Shown here piece after piece: positions 20,546 to 31,879 of a DNA stretch of 64,000 nucleotides. The notes beneath the pieces are model-generated. The model did no database searches. It was given only the letters and a program-made list of their open reading frames with translations, and was not told where the DNA came from. The position numbers were made by a program, and so were the translations under genes. Source of the DNA: Tigriopus japonicus (Eukaryota > Arthropoda > Copepoda > Harpacticoida > Harpacticidae); assembly GCA_010645155.1 (NCBI GenBank), contig CM021316.1:3268235-3332234 (forward strand). Reading direction: 5' to 3'. The stretch's first letter is position 1; every line of letters begins with the position of its first letter.

Positions 20546-22722
20546 ACAGCAAGTGCAATGGAGATAGGAAAAACAGCGAGGAACGGCTTAGTTTGAGGAA
20601 TTGTTCAAGAGAATATGGTAGAGCAGGAGAAGTAGAAATAGTCAAATGACACAAAAGTTTGAAACCATTAGAGACTCCTAAATATAAGTTGGTTTAATAA
20701 GGTCATATTTATGATCATCTCATTTTGGATTCTCACTTCTGATTGGTTGGTTCTGATTGAAGAAGAAATAGACCAAAAGAAAAAAAAACATGCGCGGAGG
20801 AGCAAGAAATAATGAATAATATTAAATCTATAAAGCAGCTTCAAATTACAAGAACAAAATAAAATTGCTTAACCAAGAGCACTAAGATCATCTAAGGAAC
20901 TATTGGCACCTTCAAGGTCTAAAAATTATGATCAAATACTTGAAAATCCAAATGCAAAAAGTGATGTCAAGGTGTAGATGCACTGTCAAAGAGTATTTTG
21001 TGGATTTTTTCAAGTTTTAGACTTATCAAGGGGTTTTTCATTGTGTCTTTTGCACTATTCAAAATGTTTTATTTCACCTAATAAGTCCTAGATCACAATA
21101 TTTTATGCAAAGTATGAAAGGCAATTCTTGCACATTATTTTCATCACTAAGAGTGCATTTTGTTTTGATTTGCTAACACCATGCGCATTGTGATACTTTG
21201 AAATACACTGTGTAAATACTTTGTAAATGTTCAAATTGGTTTCAGTCTTATCCAAGAAGATGGTGATATCAAGGAAAATTTACTCACCAAGACTCAAGCC
21301 ATTGGCTATGATATCATATCATAACCAATTATGGCTATGACATGTTTGAGAATAGATTCCTCATTATAAATTAGGAATTAATTTGTTTTATTGATAATTA
21401 ATCCAAATGAAGAGTAACATAGTTGAAGTACAACTATGTTAATAAATTGTGGAGGGAAAAATCAAAAGGGTTGCTCTTGGTAGATATATTAACTTAGAAT
21501 GAATCCAAGAAATAAAGAGTTGATGATTGATCTTCTGGAGAAACAAAAACGGCTAAAAAGAAAGTCACAAACACATATTAAAAACCTCTTGTTGTTTTGC
21601 GGATTTTTTATGAAAACAAAGAAAGCTTACTGTCCTGGATGAACTCAATTTCAAAAATTGGTCAGCAGTTACTACAGTTAAAGTTTCAAAGTAAGAATTT
21701 TGTCTTTCTTAGTATTATTATTCTCAAATCAAATGTGACTCTTGCATAAAGAGATATTCTGCTGTTTTTTCTGATGAGGAGCAAACTAATCTTTTCTTTT
21801 TCATTTTAATCTAAATATTTTTATATCCAGCTTTGCCTATATTTAAGAACCTTTTATCATCCAAATTCATTTGCGTTAGATGAGTTTTTATTTTGGCTTT
21901 AACATAAAAACAATATTGTGGGGGAAATATTGTGTTGAAAAAGTACAACCCAAATTGCACAAAAAATGAAGTACAACTGAGAACGCCGATAGACCCAGTC
22001 AAAACAATTGTGTCTTTCTTATACTTTGAACCTAAATATTACAGTAATGTGTGGACAGTTTGTCATGATCAAACATCCAGTGTCCCTTCAATAACTTCTA
22101 GGATGGTTTGGATTAATTTAGGATGTAATGTAAAGACAAATAAGTGCAAATTTATTGCTGAAACATGAAGCAGGAAGCAGGATACGGTCACTTTGATGTC
22201 CATTGCCTTTTTCATGCAGTGTTCTAGATCGCTTAAATCATTGTGAAACCTGGATGAGATGAAGTAAGTTCTACTTGAGCCTGGAGAAAGGGGAGTACTT
22301 TGGAAACATCTCCAACAAAAAAGAAGTGACATTATTCTGTCCAACACAATTCGAGAGCTCATAGAATTTCGACCATTATTTCCATTTTCGCAAAGGAAAG
22401 ACACCTTAAAAATGTGGAAAATTCTTAAATCGTCCACATTTTTCAATTTGGTTCATAGCATATTAAACATCAATTTCAAAAATAGAAAGATTTGTTGGGG
22501 GGGGGGGGTCGATTGGATGATAAGTGTTAAAATACAATGAAACTTTGAAAATACTTTGCTTCAAATTTTGGAATAAAGCTTTCTTATTGGGGTGTAGGTG
22601 CAATTCTTGGTTGAAATCGAACTAAAGGAACCCTTCTTTCATTTGATTTTTTCTGTCTTAAACCAATGAAGGAAAGTATCCTTTTGATTGGAGCCAACTT
22701 CTTTTATAGCTACGTTTTTTTC
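20546..22722. other. No gene recognised
   Basis: AT-rich. The longest frames (about 125 codons on the minus strand at 22069-22446 and shorter ones) show no domain. Small palindrome at 21300-21330 (ATGATATCATATCAT). A run of about 14 G occurs near 22496-22508. Confidence 0.5.
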
Positions 22723-23383
22723 ATTTCAATGGGAGATGCAGGGGGAGGTTTGAGTGATCTCTTCAAAAATCTTATCGCGGGCGGATGAAAGAAGAGAAAA
22801 GGCTTGTTTGGCAACAGTGGGTGGCTCGTGAGAATTTGGGCAGTTTAAGGGTTTTCGCAATTTACAGACCGCCCTTGCGAATTAGATGCCATGAAAAATG
22901 TCGAATTGCAAGTTTGAACACCTTTGGTTAGGATTTTGGAATAAAATGCACACTTTATTTGCTCGTTCTTGCAAGAGAAAATTCTCAACAAAAGGCCACT
23001 TTTTTGGGTAAGTACAAGTGTAAGTGATGTTATAAGCACTGATTTGTATTGTAAAGCTCCAAAACCATCATGGTATCAAACAAAATGCCGTTTTTTGGAC
23101 GTGTTTCTCTTCAATATCAAAGGTCTTTTTTAAGTGCTTGCCATTTTTTGATCAAAAGAATAATTTTTCAAATTCTTACAAAACTGAGAGTCAAAATGTC
23201 CAAACTGGCAATTCGACAATTTTTGTAGCATCTAAGTCATAAGGGCGGTCTCTAAAACGCGAAAACCCTTGCACCGACCAAAATCTTACATTGACGAACA
23301 AGCCTTTTCTCTTCTTTCATCCGCCCGCGATAAGATTTTTGAAGAGATCACTCAAACCTCCCCCTGCATCCCCCATTCATTTA
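22723..23383. mobile_element. Long palindromic element (fold-back/MITE), 660 bp
   Basis: The arms are about 22723-22950 and 23155-23383. The outer 90 bp are nearly perfect, including GATCTCTTCAAAAATCTTAT, then CGCGGGCGGATGAAAGAAGAG. Further in they diverge but stay alignable (GACCGCCCTT, GTCGAATTGC). I see no clear TSD and no ORF. The class is unknown. Confidence 0.75.
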
Positions 23384-23960
23384 CAAAGAGCTCATGCCCT
23401 TGCTCAAAGGAGCAAGAGCTCTCATTTGTTTCAAGATCAAGATAATTTCTATGTCTCAAATTACTGCAAGAAAAGGTTTAAAATGCTTGGTTTATTTCTC
23501 GAAAATCTTTATTTCCTGAACTTTGAACTGAGTCTTCTGATCTGTTGTTTTTTAGCTTTATCTTTTCGCCGTTATAATTTTTCTATTGTTTTGGTTCAAT
23601 TGCCTCTGATGTTTCCTTTCCCTTGTTTTTAGTTGGATTTAAAAAGATCCTGACAAACTCACAGTGTCAAGGTTCACGGGAAGTAACAGTAGGGGACTGA
23701 TAAGTTTATTTTAAGGCAAAGTAATGTTTGGTTAGTTTATGTTGTTGTTACTATACTGTTAGTTAATGGGGAAAATACAACGTTAATAGCCATATTTATT
23801 CCAAAACACTTAAACTAACCCAAGCCGATCAAAGCCAACCTACATCAAATTAACCTTACTTAGTTATGGGTTTCATTGGGCTATTTTCTTGAAATTGCTT
23901 TGTAATCCCAGCCACAACCTCTTCCCTGCTTATTCGTCTCTCTTCCCTTGCTCTTGGTGC
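23384..23960. other. No gene recognised
   Basis: Spacer with short ORFs only. 23950-24060 begins the inverted LTR-like segment. Confidence 0.45.
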
Positions 23961-23964
23961 TTGC

Positions 23965-24150
23965 ACATGACACCCTCCCCTCCCTAGCGTGTTCGTGGAC
24001 CCTACTCGGGAATTACTTTTGTAACACGAGACATCTATTTCGGCATACTTATTTATAAGGATGTTTGACCTTTAAAACTGGCATGATGATGTCAGATTTT
24101 GGCAACGCTGAAACGTTTGTTTACGAAGATTTGTTAGAAATATAGGGCTC
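23965..24150 (-). repeat. Inverted partial LTR-like segment
   Basis: On the minus strand it carries TGAGCCCTATATTTCTAACA and AGCGTTGCCAAAATCTGACA, matching 20371-20455 almost exactly. Further on, GGGTCCACGAAC also matches 20515-20527. Together with 20159-20545 it forms an inverted pair about 3.5 kb apart. Confidence 0.7.
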
Positions 24151-24388
24151 ATAAATATAGGGCTCATAGTGATTATCGCATCATTTTACGGACCTGCTGC
24201 CGTCCCTAACTGCCGTTAGCGGTGTAGGCTTGCCAATAAAATCTCAGTTTTCAATGGTCAGATTTTCAAAAAAAATTGCATTTATGGGCAATGGCATGGT
24301 TAATGTATGTTGAGAAGTATTGCAAAGAAATTTGAAAACAAATGGAGAAGTTGGAAGCCTTCAATTAAACAAATTATTTGTTTTCTGG

Positions 24389-24560
24389 TTTAGTTGCCCC
24401 AGGAACCGATCTCCTCTGGCCATCTTGTTATTCAAAGTCGGGCATTCCTAATTTCAAAGTTCGGAAGAACCCTCTCAACTTATGTAGCAAAATTTTAGAT
24501 AAAAGCAACAGAACATACTTTTTTGCAAATACAATGTCAAGATTTGCTATATCAACTTTT
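24389..24560 (-). repeat. Second copy of the gypsy gag start and leader
   Basis: About 170 bp nearly identical to 18850-19010, in the same orientation: it covers the first gag codons (MARGDRF) and leader, including AAAGTTCGGAAGAACCCTCT. No other gypsy sequence adjoins it, so it is a fragment of a second family copy. Confidence 0.85.
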
Positions 24561-24924
24561 CTCAAACTATTTTAAGAAACAGGGAGAATGACTTTGTTCA
24601 TAATTGGAACTGTTGAAATAAAGCTGCTTATGTCAAGCTTATAACGACTGTTTTTACCCTTTATATAATAAATTTGGTCTCAGCAGCCCCATATTCACAT
24701 AGTCACAATTATTCAATTTAGTCACAATTGGCCTGCTTCCCGACAACTGTGACTAAATTGAATAACGACTGTATTTTCAATATGATACTTGAACATATGA
24801 ATGCCTTGCAGGATTTTTTACTAAGCTTATGTCACACATTAATTTCTTATGTATGAAAATTACACTAAAAATCAAGCAAAATTACGTATCTAAATGGATA
24901 TATTGAGAATTGAAATTTCGAAAA

Positions 24925-25085
24925 AATGAACTAAAACGTTCGGATTAGTTTCGGATTATGTCGGATCCGAAAAAATATTTCGCAAATCCGAATCCGACGT
25001 GCTTTGAGGAATCCGAAAGAATCTAAATCCGAAAATTCCTGCGTCAATCCGAACGTATCCGAATCCGATGCACAGCTCTAACGCG
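24925..25085. repeat. AATCCGAA-rich repeat, second copy
   Basis: Dense TCCGAA/TTCGGA motifs, closing with CGATGCACAGCTCTA. Related to 8490-8610. Confidence 0.6.
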
Positions 25086-25519
25086 TACTACGCCCATTTG
25101 CAATGCGGAGGCGAGGGCTTTATTTGAAAAAGCTGACTGCCAACTTCAACTCTTTGGAGTCAAAGTTTAGTTTTTACACCAAACAAGTACCAATATTTAC
25201 CATTGGCAACCATAACGTGGCAAGAAGCGGGAATACTCCTTCATGGAACACCCATTATCAGTGAAGTACTGACACCTTAACAAACAATGCTGGAAACCTT
25301 CAACTAGCACAGATTGAAATTGTTTGCATACCGTTGGAATCACCTAAACACATCCAAGTCCAAAAATGGTAATTGATCAGCCAATAAATGCCTGCATCCG
25401 GATATTGGTTGAACTTGGGCTCGCAACAACTGACTTTCAGCCAAGCCAGACCGAGCTTCATGAGCAGTGGGAAACAATAGATGGCGCCACAGATAAGCGG
25501 CTCCAATGTTCACGTTTAC
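25086..25519. other. Region 3' of the last visible DDB1 exon
   Basis: None of the three minus-strand frames continues DDB1. The best minus frame here (25300-25506, 68 codons) has no DDB1 resemblance. Confidence 0.5.
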
Positions 25520-28511
25520 CTGGGCACGTCTACACGTCCATTGAAAGTGGCCATAAAAACTATGAAACCGTCATTACCTCCACCCAAAGGCTCCTTGGCG
25601 ATTTCTTGCAAACTTGGGAGCTCCAAAAGTCGCACAGAAATATCAGTCCAAAGACCCACACAACACAATGTGGCCTTTTCATCCTCCTCAATCAAAGGTG
25701 TGACATCTATGCAAGCAATCTCGTACTGAAGGGTTGTATCGGCAGTTTGAACCAATTTGCTTTCTGCGACATCTAAATAGAACAAAATGGGACCGGTAGC
25801 ACACACCACTTGGCTGTTGTTGCATGAAGCAACGTTAATATCACGACCATTAGGAGGTTTCCACTCACTAGAAAGCGAATTTCGTTATTGAACACGGGCT
25901 GAAAAATGGACTTGAGGCAAGACTGAAGGCTTACTCGACAAGTTGAAGAGATTCCATGCCAAATAGACGGACTGAATTGGGAGTAATTTGTATGATTTGC
26001 GAGTGAACGGTATTTCTGGCATGAAATGTTTGTTGATCTGAGAGGAATCCAGGGATTTCAGTCTCCTCCACTTCTTCTCCATTGAGTTTTAATACTGTGG
26101 TTTGCTCCACAAACGATAAAATCAGGACATTGTCGTAGACTCTGCTCGTTCCGCATCTCAAAGGCCACATGCCCTTTATTCCGGAAAGATCAATAGACGC
26201 CAGCTCATGGATAACGATGTCATTGCGAATTATGCGCAGAGAACCCTCTTTGCCAGTTCCAGAGCAAGTCACCACCTGGCTTTGTCCCTGAGGAAAATGA
26301 GAAACACAAAATTATGACTCACTATATCCCGAGGGTTTATCAAGTTCGGCACTTACTCGTCGCTCCAAATCCACCACGACCATATCCATAATCGGTCCCA
26401 GGTTGGTGTACGACTCCACAATGGTCACGTCCGATTTGCTTTCATCCGGCCGGACATTGAGTCGTACCAATTGAGAGTCACCCAATCGTGATCCCAGGTA
26501 CACGTAACTGTTGTCCAAATAAGTCATACATGCCGGGATGGTAGTTTCTCCCAACAACTCCAACACCAAGTCCTTGATGGGTGGTCCTAGAACTCTAGGT
26601 GGTCCGTCCGGGCTTTCATTCCGGATCAAAAGCAACATATAAAGATGACCCATTATGTCACCCAACAAGTATCGCATTCCTAGAAACCACAACCCAATAT
26701 GAAATGAGATGGCCTGTCGAGTCCAGCCAGACAGCTGAACCTTTACCGTCTGCGTCGATTTGACAATAGCACACAATTGTGGACCATTGTATGCTGGCTG
26801 GTTCGGTGGCTAGATAGAACAATCCATCATGGTAGACAATCGATTCCAGGCCCACAATAATACAACCGCCGATTGGCTGAGGTACGGGGATTAGCATGTG
26901 AGCTTTCGATGTTATCATGTCGACGTTATCTTGTTTCCAGGGCACCTATCGTCGAACGAACAAACCATGATAATTGACAAGTACCGAGAGTAAAACCGGT
27001 CAATCCGTTTACCCTGAGAAATTTCTTATCCTTGATGGAGATTTCATGGGTTTTGATGTGTCGCCCTTGGCCAGCCTGATGGAGTAAGACGATTGTGGGC
27101 TGAGCGCATCCGTGCAAGAACTTGATATCCAACACACCGTATTCTTTCATGCCAATATTGTAGGCTTGCAATTTGGGTTGATCCGATTCCAAACGGATAA
27201 TCATGAACCGACCCTCGTACATACATAACCCAATCATGCGAGCCTCGGGGTCAATCACGGCCAATGTGCCGGTTTCCACTTTTTTTCCGAACCCATCGCT
27301 CACCTTGCCATGAGATATGGTCACAATGTGCAAATCGTGACCGGATCCGATGGTCTCCAATATCATAGCGTCATGTCGAGCCGTCACAAGGAATAAGCGA
27401 TCCTTAAGCTCACCCTAACAAGGACAATTAAACCATGAGTGGTGAACGAACCTTGGCCATTCTTCATTTGAGGACTCACCGGTGGCCGATAGAACTTCAT
27501 GACATCGACCTTGCCGTTGATGGCAAAATTCTTGATGGGCCGAAGACCATCAGGTGTGACGACCAAGATTTCAATCTGGTGATTCTTGGCCAAAACCAAG
27601 TTCAAGTCATCCGGGGACGTGAAGTTGCCTAAGGAAGTAACCAAACCATGAATAATGTAGTGTCGTCGCCTGTAGGACATATGCTTGCACAGCTGGGATT
27701 CGACAATTTAATTTAACACGACACATTTATGTCACAGTTTGAGGAAAAGTGTGACATCACAGATGTACAAAATTGCAACCTCTTGCTGAAAACCTCCTTA
27801 ATTTCAATTACTAGAACATCTGTAACTTCAGTGCATTCGCCAATTACCCGCAACATCCCTGTTCGAATCCCGGGCTTGCCGAGCTCTAGTGGCCTGTTGT
27901 ATTAATTTACATGCAGTAGTCACGGCTTTTGAAAGCTTAAATGGGCGAACCTGCGGTCATTCCCGAGAATGGGGTAAAAATTAATGCTTGATATTGGAGC
28001 GGCAATATTCCCACTTAGCGGACAGCCTCTATCAGATCGCAGCTACGAAAGTTGCGTTCTGATAGGACTGGGACTGGTTTATAGGTTATCCCTGACTGGC
28101 CCAACATGTCGCATTTGTCAATATTTGTGGTCAGTCAGTCCACTTTGTCAACATCCGACATTCACATCTTTCTGAAAACTTGTTGGGGATTTTGGAAGAC
28201 CTTCATGAGACATTCATGCACCTCAGACATTTGGAAAGGAAACTTGTGGAGGGAACTTCTGTTACCTAACTCAAGCTCATTCGACAGTACATGTAGGTCA
28301 TCATTTTTTCTTTTTATTCCTCTTTAAGACGTATCAAAACAAAATCGATTTTAATTCCTAAGTAATACATCTATGGCTCGGCTAAGGGTGATCTGTGACC
28401 GGTTCGGCCGATAGTACTCTCTGGGTGGATTCAAAATGAGTCATATTTACCCGTGACACAGGCCGTGACCGCGGTGGGCGGTAGGGCGTGCACAAAGTAG
28501 TTGTAAGCCAT
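25520..28511 (-). CDS. DDB1: Damaged DNA-binding protein 1, N-terminal half (7 exons)
   Basis: DDB1 is the adaptor of CUL4 ubiquitin ligases and acts in nuclear DNA-damage recognition and protein turnover. Minus-strand exons with matching phases: 28511-28451, 27628-27480, 27414-27013, 26945-26747, 26679-26357, 26287-25935 and 25867-25520. All have GT donors and AG acceptors. They total 1835 nt, about 611 residues. The start is [20 protein letters not shown] (family: [20 protein letters not shown]). Other diagnostic stretches are [104 protein letters not shown] and [15 protein letters not shown]. This covers beta-propeller A and most of B. The end diverges after FMATFNG, and reading through the last donor gives a stop at once. 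Propeller C and the C-terminal domain (about 530 residues) are not found in the window. Introns 2-6 are 65-69 bp. Intron 1 is 822 bp and contains a SINE. Confidence 0.92.
27860..28080 (+). mobile_element. SINE body within DDB1 intron 1
   Basis: It carries a box B-like GTTCGAATCCCGGG at its left end. The body matches the minus-strand copy at 31036-31265, with shared stretches CTTGCCGAG, ATGGGCGAACCTG, GGTAAAAATTAATGCTTG, GGAGCGGCAATATTCCC and GACAGCCTCTATCAGATCGC. It lies antisense to DDB1. No box A is seen on its left, so the head is missing or replaced. Confidence 0.8.
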
Positions 28512-29550
28512 TTTGGTTGGACCACGTGCCCAAAGCTACCGATGAATCAAAGAAATCAGTCCTCAATAACGGCAGATTGTCCGGGATTCCGAGATCTCTC
28601 ACCACAGGGCACTACAGACAATGTCGCGTTGCACACCGGGACGATCGATCACAGGAGGAGGAAGGAGAAGGAGGCGACCACCGGGAAGGTGAACCCACTT
28701 TCAGGACGAACACAATGAGATCCGAACGAACGGAAATCGCAAGAGAGAGGTATAACCGAACAGAAATAAGCGACGAAAAATCCGCTCTTGGAATCGAGAA
28801 GCCGATGGAAACAACCGGCAATCACACTTTTGGCGGGAAATTTGCCGCCAAAGAACCGCACGAAGAAGGCGCGAAATTCAAATCTCGAAGTTCCATTGAC
28901 AAGTTTACTTTACCACTGAGACTGTTGCTTCCCTCAAAAGGGATTGTAACTGGGTGAGTATTTGCACCGGGGTATTTGGCGGCGTTTGTCTTCAGATTTA
29001 TTCCCAAAATTCGCCTTCTCAGAACAAAAAGCGCCAGATTTTCGCCAAAAAGCTTTTACTGGTTCCATTTAAAGATAATGTTGTCCTGGAGGGTGACCAT
29101 AATCGGTGGACTTTTCACAAGATGCATGCATGCAATATTTTGAAACTTTATTGTCTTTTTAAATATGTTGCGACGCGAATTATTCCATAAAAACGCAATT
29201 CTGCCACGTTGACTTTCCTCCCTAGAACGTTAATAGTCACCCATAATTGTTCGCACATTTTTTCGTTCAAATATATGAACTTTACGAACTCAAAGGAGAA
29301 CTTCTAGATATAAATAGTGCAAAAATATTCAACATTTCTCTGAAAATGTGATGGCATGACTATTGCCCTATATTTTGACCATATGATAAGATACGGACTA
29401 TCCAAAACCCAAAATATGGGAAAAACCCAAAACTTACTCAACTAACAACAAAGTTAGTGAGGGGGCTTTCTTTCGAAACTTTGACCGAAATTTTGATTTC
29501 GGTTATGCCTCCCCACACCGATAGCTCTTCAGATGCTATCAGAGTTCACT
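28512..29550 (-). promoter_or_regulatory. Presumed DDB1 promoter and upstream region
   Basis: 28512-28950 is CpG-richer than the rest of the window and lies directly before the DDB1 ATG. The 146-codon plus frame in it is Arg/Glu/Thr-rich without a domain, and I regard it as non-coding. A diverged GCGCCAGATTTTCGCC repeat lies at 29030-29048. The rest to the N gap shows nothing clear. The promoter role is inferred from position. Confidence 0.4.
28829..28852. promoter_or_regulatory. Paired E2F-like sites upstream of DDB1
   Basis: TTTGGCGGGAAA is followed immediately by TTTGCCGCCAAA, an inverted pair of E2F-type motifs (consensus TTTSSCGS), 318 bp upstream of the DDB1 start codon. The match to the consensus is seen directly. 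Binding and cell-cycle control are inference. Confidence 0.4.
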
Positions 29551-29553
29551 NNN
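29551..29553. other. Assembly gap (3 N)
   Basis: Three N at the left edge of the satellite array, so the true number of repeat units to the left is unknown. Confidence 0.95.
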
Positions 29554-31010
29554 CCGGCGGGGGAAATCTTTGCCTTTGTTATTGAACCATAGCCTCTCGC
29601 CTCTCACTTGTTTTAATTTTTCAGCTAAATGCTATTATTCAATCCCTGTTTTTCATAGAAATAGACAAAGACACGTCTCTTTTGGATGGTTTGAAAACGT
29701 TAATTGTATAAATTCATGCACCCATCTCTTTATTTTGGTCTTTCAAACAATGATTGTCAACTTGAAAAGATGCCGGTGGTGGATATCTTTGCCTTTGTTA
29801 TTGAACCATACACTCTCACTTGTTCTCAGTTTTTCAGCTAAATGCTATTAATCAATCCCTGTTATTCATTAAAATCGACAAAGACACGTCTCTTTTGGAT
29901 GGTTTGAAAACGTAATTTGTATAAATTCATGCATCCATCTCTTTATTTTGGTCTTTCAAACAATGATTGTCAACTTGAAAAATAAGATGCCGGCGGGGGA
30001 AATCTTTGCCTTTGTTATTGAACCATAGCCTCTCATTTGCTATAAATTTTCCGGTTAAATGCCATTAATCAATCCCTGTTTTTCATCCAAATCGACAAAG
30101 ACAGGTCTCTTTTTGATGGTTTGAAAACGTAACTTGTATAAATTTTTGCATCCATCTCTTTCTTTTGGTCTTTCAACCAATGGTTGTCAACTTGAAAAGA
30201 TGCCGGAGGGGTAAATGCTTTGCCTTTGTTATTGAACCATACACTCTCACTTCTTATAAATTTTCTGGTTAAATGCTATTAATCAATCCTTGTTTTTCAT
30301 AAAAATCGACAAAGACACGTCTCTTTTGGATCGTTTGAAAACGTAACTTGTATAAATTCATGCATCCATCTCTTTATTTTGGTCTTTCAACCAATGGTTG
30401 TCAACTTGAAAAGATGCCGGCGTGGGAAATCTTTGCCTTTGTTATTGAACCAAACACTCTCACTTGTTTTCCGTTTTTCAGTTAAATGCTATTGATTAAT
30501 CCCTGTTATTCATTAAAATCGACAAAGACACGTCTCTTTTGGATCGTTTGAAAACGTAACTTGTATAAATTCATGCATCCATCTCTTTATTTTGGTCTTT
30601 CAACCAATGGTTGTCAACTTGAAAAGATGCCGGCGGGAGAAATATTTGCCTTTGTTTAAATCGACAAAGACACGTCTCTTTTTGATGGTTTGAAAACGTA
30701 ACTTGTATAAATTTATGCATCCATCTCTTTATTTAGGTCTTTCAACCAATGGTTGTCATTTGAAAAGATGCCGGCGGGGGAAATCTTTGCCTTTGTTGTT
30801 GAACCATACACTCTCACTTGTTTTCAGTTTTTCAGCTAAATGCTATTTATCAATCCTTGTTTTTCATAAAAATCGACAAAGACACGTCTCTTTTGGATGG
30901 TTGGAAAACGTGAATTGCAAAAATTCATGCATCCATCTCTTTATTTTGGTCTTTCAACCAAAGATTGTCAACTTGAAAAGATGCCGGCGGGGGAAATCTT
31001 TCCTTTTGTT
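29554..31010 (+). repeat. Satellite array, about 213-bp unit, seven to eight copies
   Basis: Units start at about 29554, 29770, 29990, 30200, 30416, 30628, 30769 and 30984, marked by GATGCCGGCGGGGGAAATCT-type sequence. Spacing is 210-219 bp except one unit shortened to 141 bp. Each unit has TTGGATGGTTTGAAAACGTA, ATGCATCCATCTCTTTATTT, CAACCAATGGTTGTCAACTT and ATTGAACCATACACTCTCAC. CAACCAATGGTTG is nearly self-complementary. Reading frames in the array are broken by stops in every unit, so it is not coding. Confidence 0.93.
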
Positions 31011-31035
31011 ATATATGTATGTTTGTTTGTTTGTT

Positions 31036-31490
31036 TGTTGAGGAGTCAGAACGCAGCTTCGCAGCTGCGATCTGATAGAGGCTGTCCGCCATATGGGGAT
31101 ATTGCCGCTCCACTTGGACAAGCTAACAAGCAAGCATTAATTTTTACCTCACCCTCGGGAATGACCCCAGGTTCGCCCATTTTAAGCCGTCAAGGGCCGT
31201 GACTTCTGCATCTAACTTAATACCACAGGTCACTAGGACTCGGCAAGCCCGGGATCGAACCGGAGCTTGCCTAGTATTTGGCATTGAAAGACAGTTCAAT
31301 GCTAAATTTTGACTCCGAAGAGTTGACTTTGGAAAGTTGTGTGTTGCATTTGAAAGACGGTTCAAATGCTAAATTTTGACTCCGAAGAGTTGAGTTTTGA
31401 GGGTGGCAGTCAGCCGGGATCGAACCCCAGCTATCTGCACGACAAACCGACGCAGTACGCACTACGCCATGCCTCACCCCTATGTATGTA
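31036..31490 (-). mobile_element. Composite tRNA-headed SINE with duplicated middle
   Basis: On the minus strand a tRNA-like head (31490-31411) has box A-like TGGCGTAGTGCGTACTGCG and box B GGTTCGATCCCGGC. Next come two copies of about 55 bp that include CAACTCTTCGGAGTCAAAAT. A second box B-like GGTTCGATCCCGGGC and the body shared with 27860-28080 follow. The 3' tail is (AAAC)n near 31018-31035. It separates the two opposed satellite arrays. Confidence 0.78.
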
Positions 31491-31879
31491 TGTATTTCGG
31501 GCTCAATTTGTGGTAGGTGTAGTTGAAATAATAAAATCAAGTCCCCAAAAACCCTTAAGCCATAAGGCTTGTTTTCAAAGAAATTTGTTTATAAAATATA
31601 GTGTTACATCAGACCATGAATATCCAGAATAGTTCTTCGTCAGTCGGAGATTGTTTCGCTCATCAATCGTTGGACCCAAGGGATAGTTTGAGAGCACGTG
31701 TGACACCAAGATCACTTTTGCTTTCGGTTGATATAAGACCTCAGGATTTAACTCGTATGACGCTCACAGGAAAAGCATTCTTTTCTAGTGCATAAGGTTG
31801 CATATTGAGAGGTTATTGTTTTCGTCAACCGTTCAGTCCATTGCTTTATCGAGTCGGTACATGTATAAGAGAGTGTTTT
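31491..31879. other. Spacer, no gene recognised
   Basis: Begins with a GTAT microsatellite (31480-31495) and contains only short ORFs. Confidence 0.5.

Noticed and set aside
27384..27680. DDB1 start at 27680 ([12 protein letters not shown])
   Set aside because: It begins MSY like DDB1, but the next residues do not match. An acceptor AG at 27629-27630 fits exactly in phase with the exon at 28511-28451, which has the true N-terminus.
28517..28957. 146-codon plus-strand ORF upstream of DDB1
   Set aside because: Arg/Glu/Thr-rich, no domain, lies in CpG-rich presumed promoter DNA antisense to exon 1. Better explained as chance.
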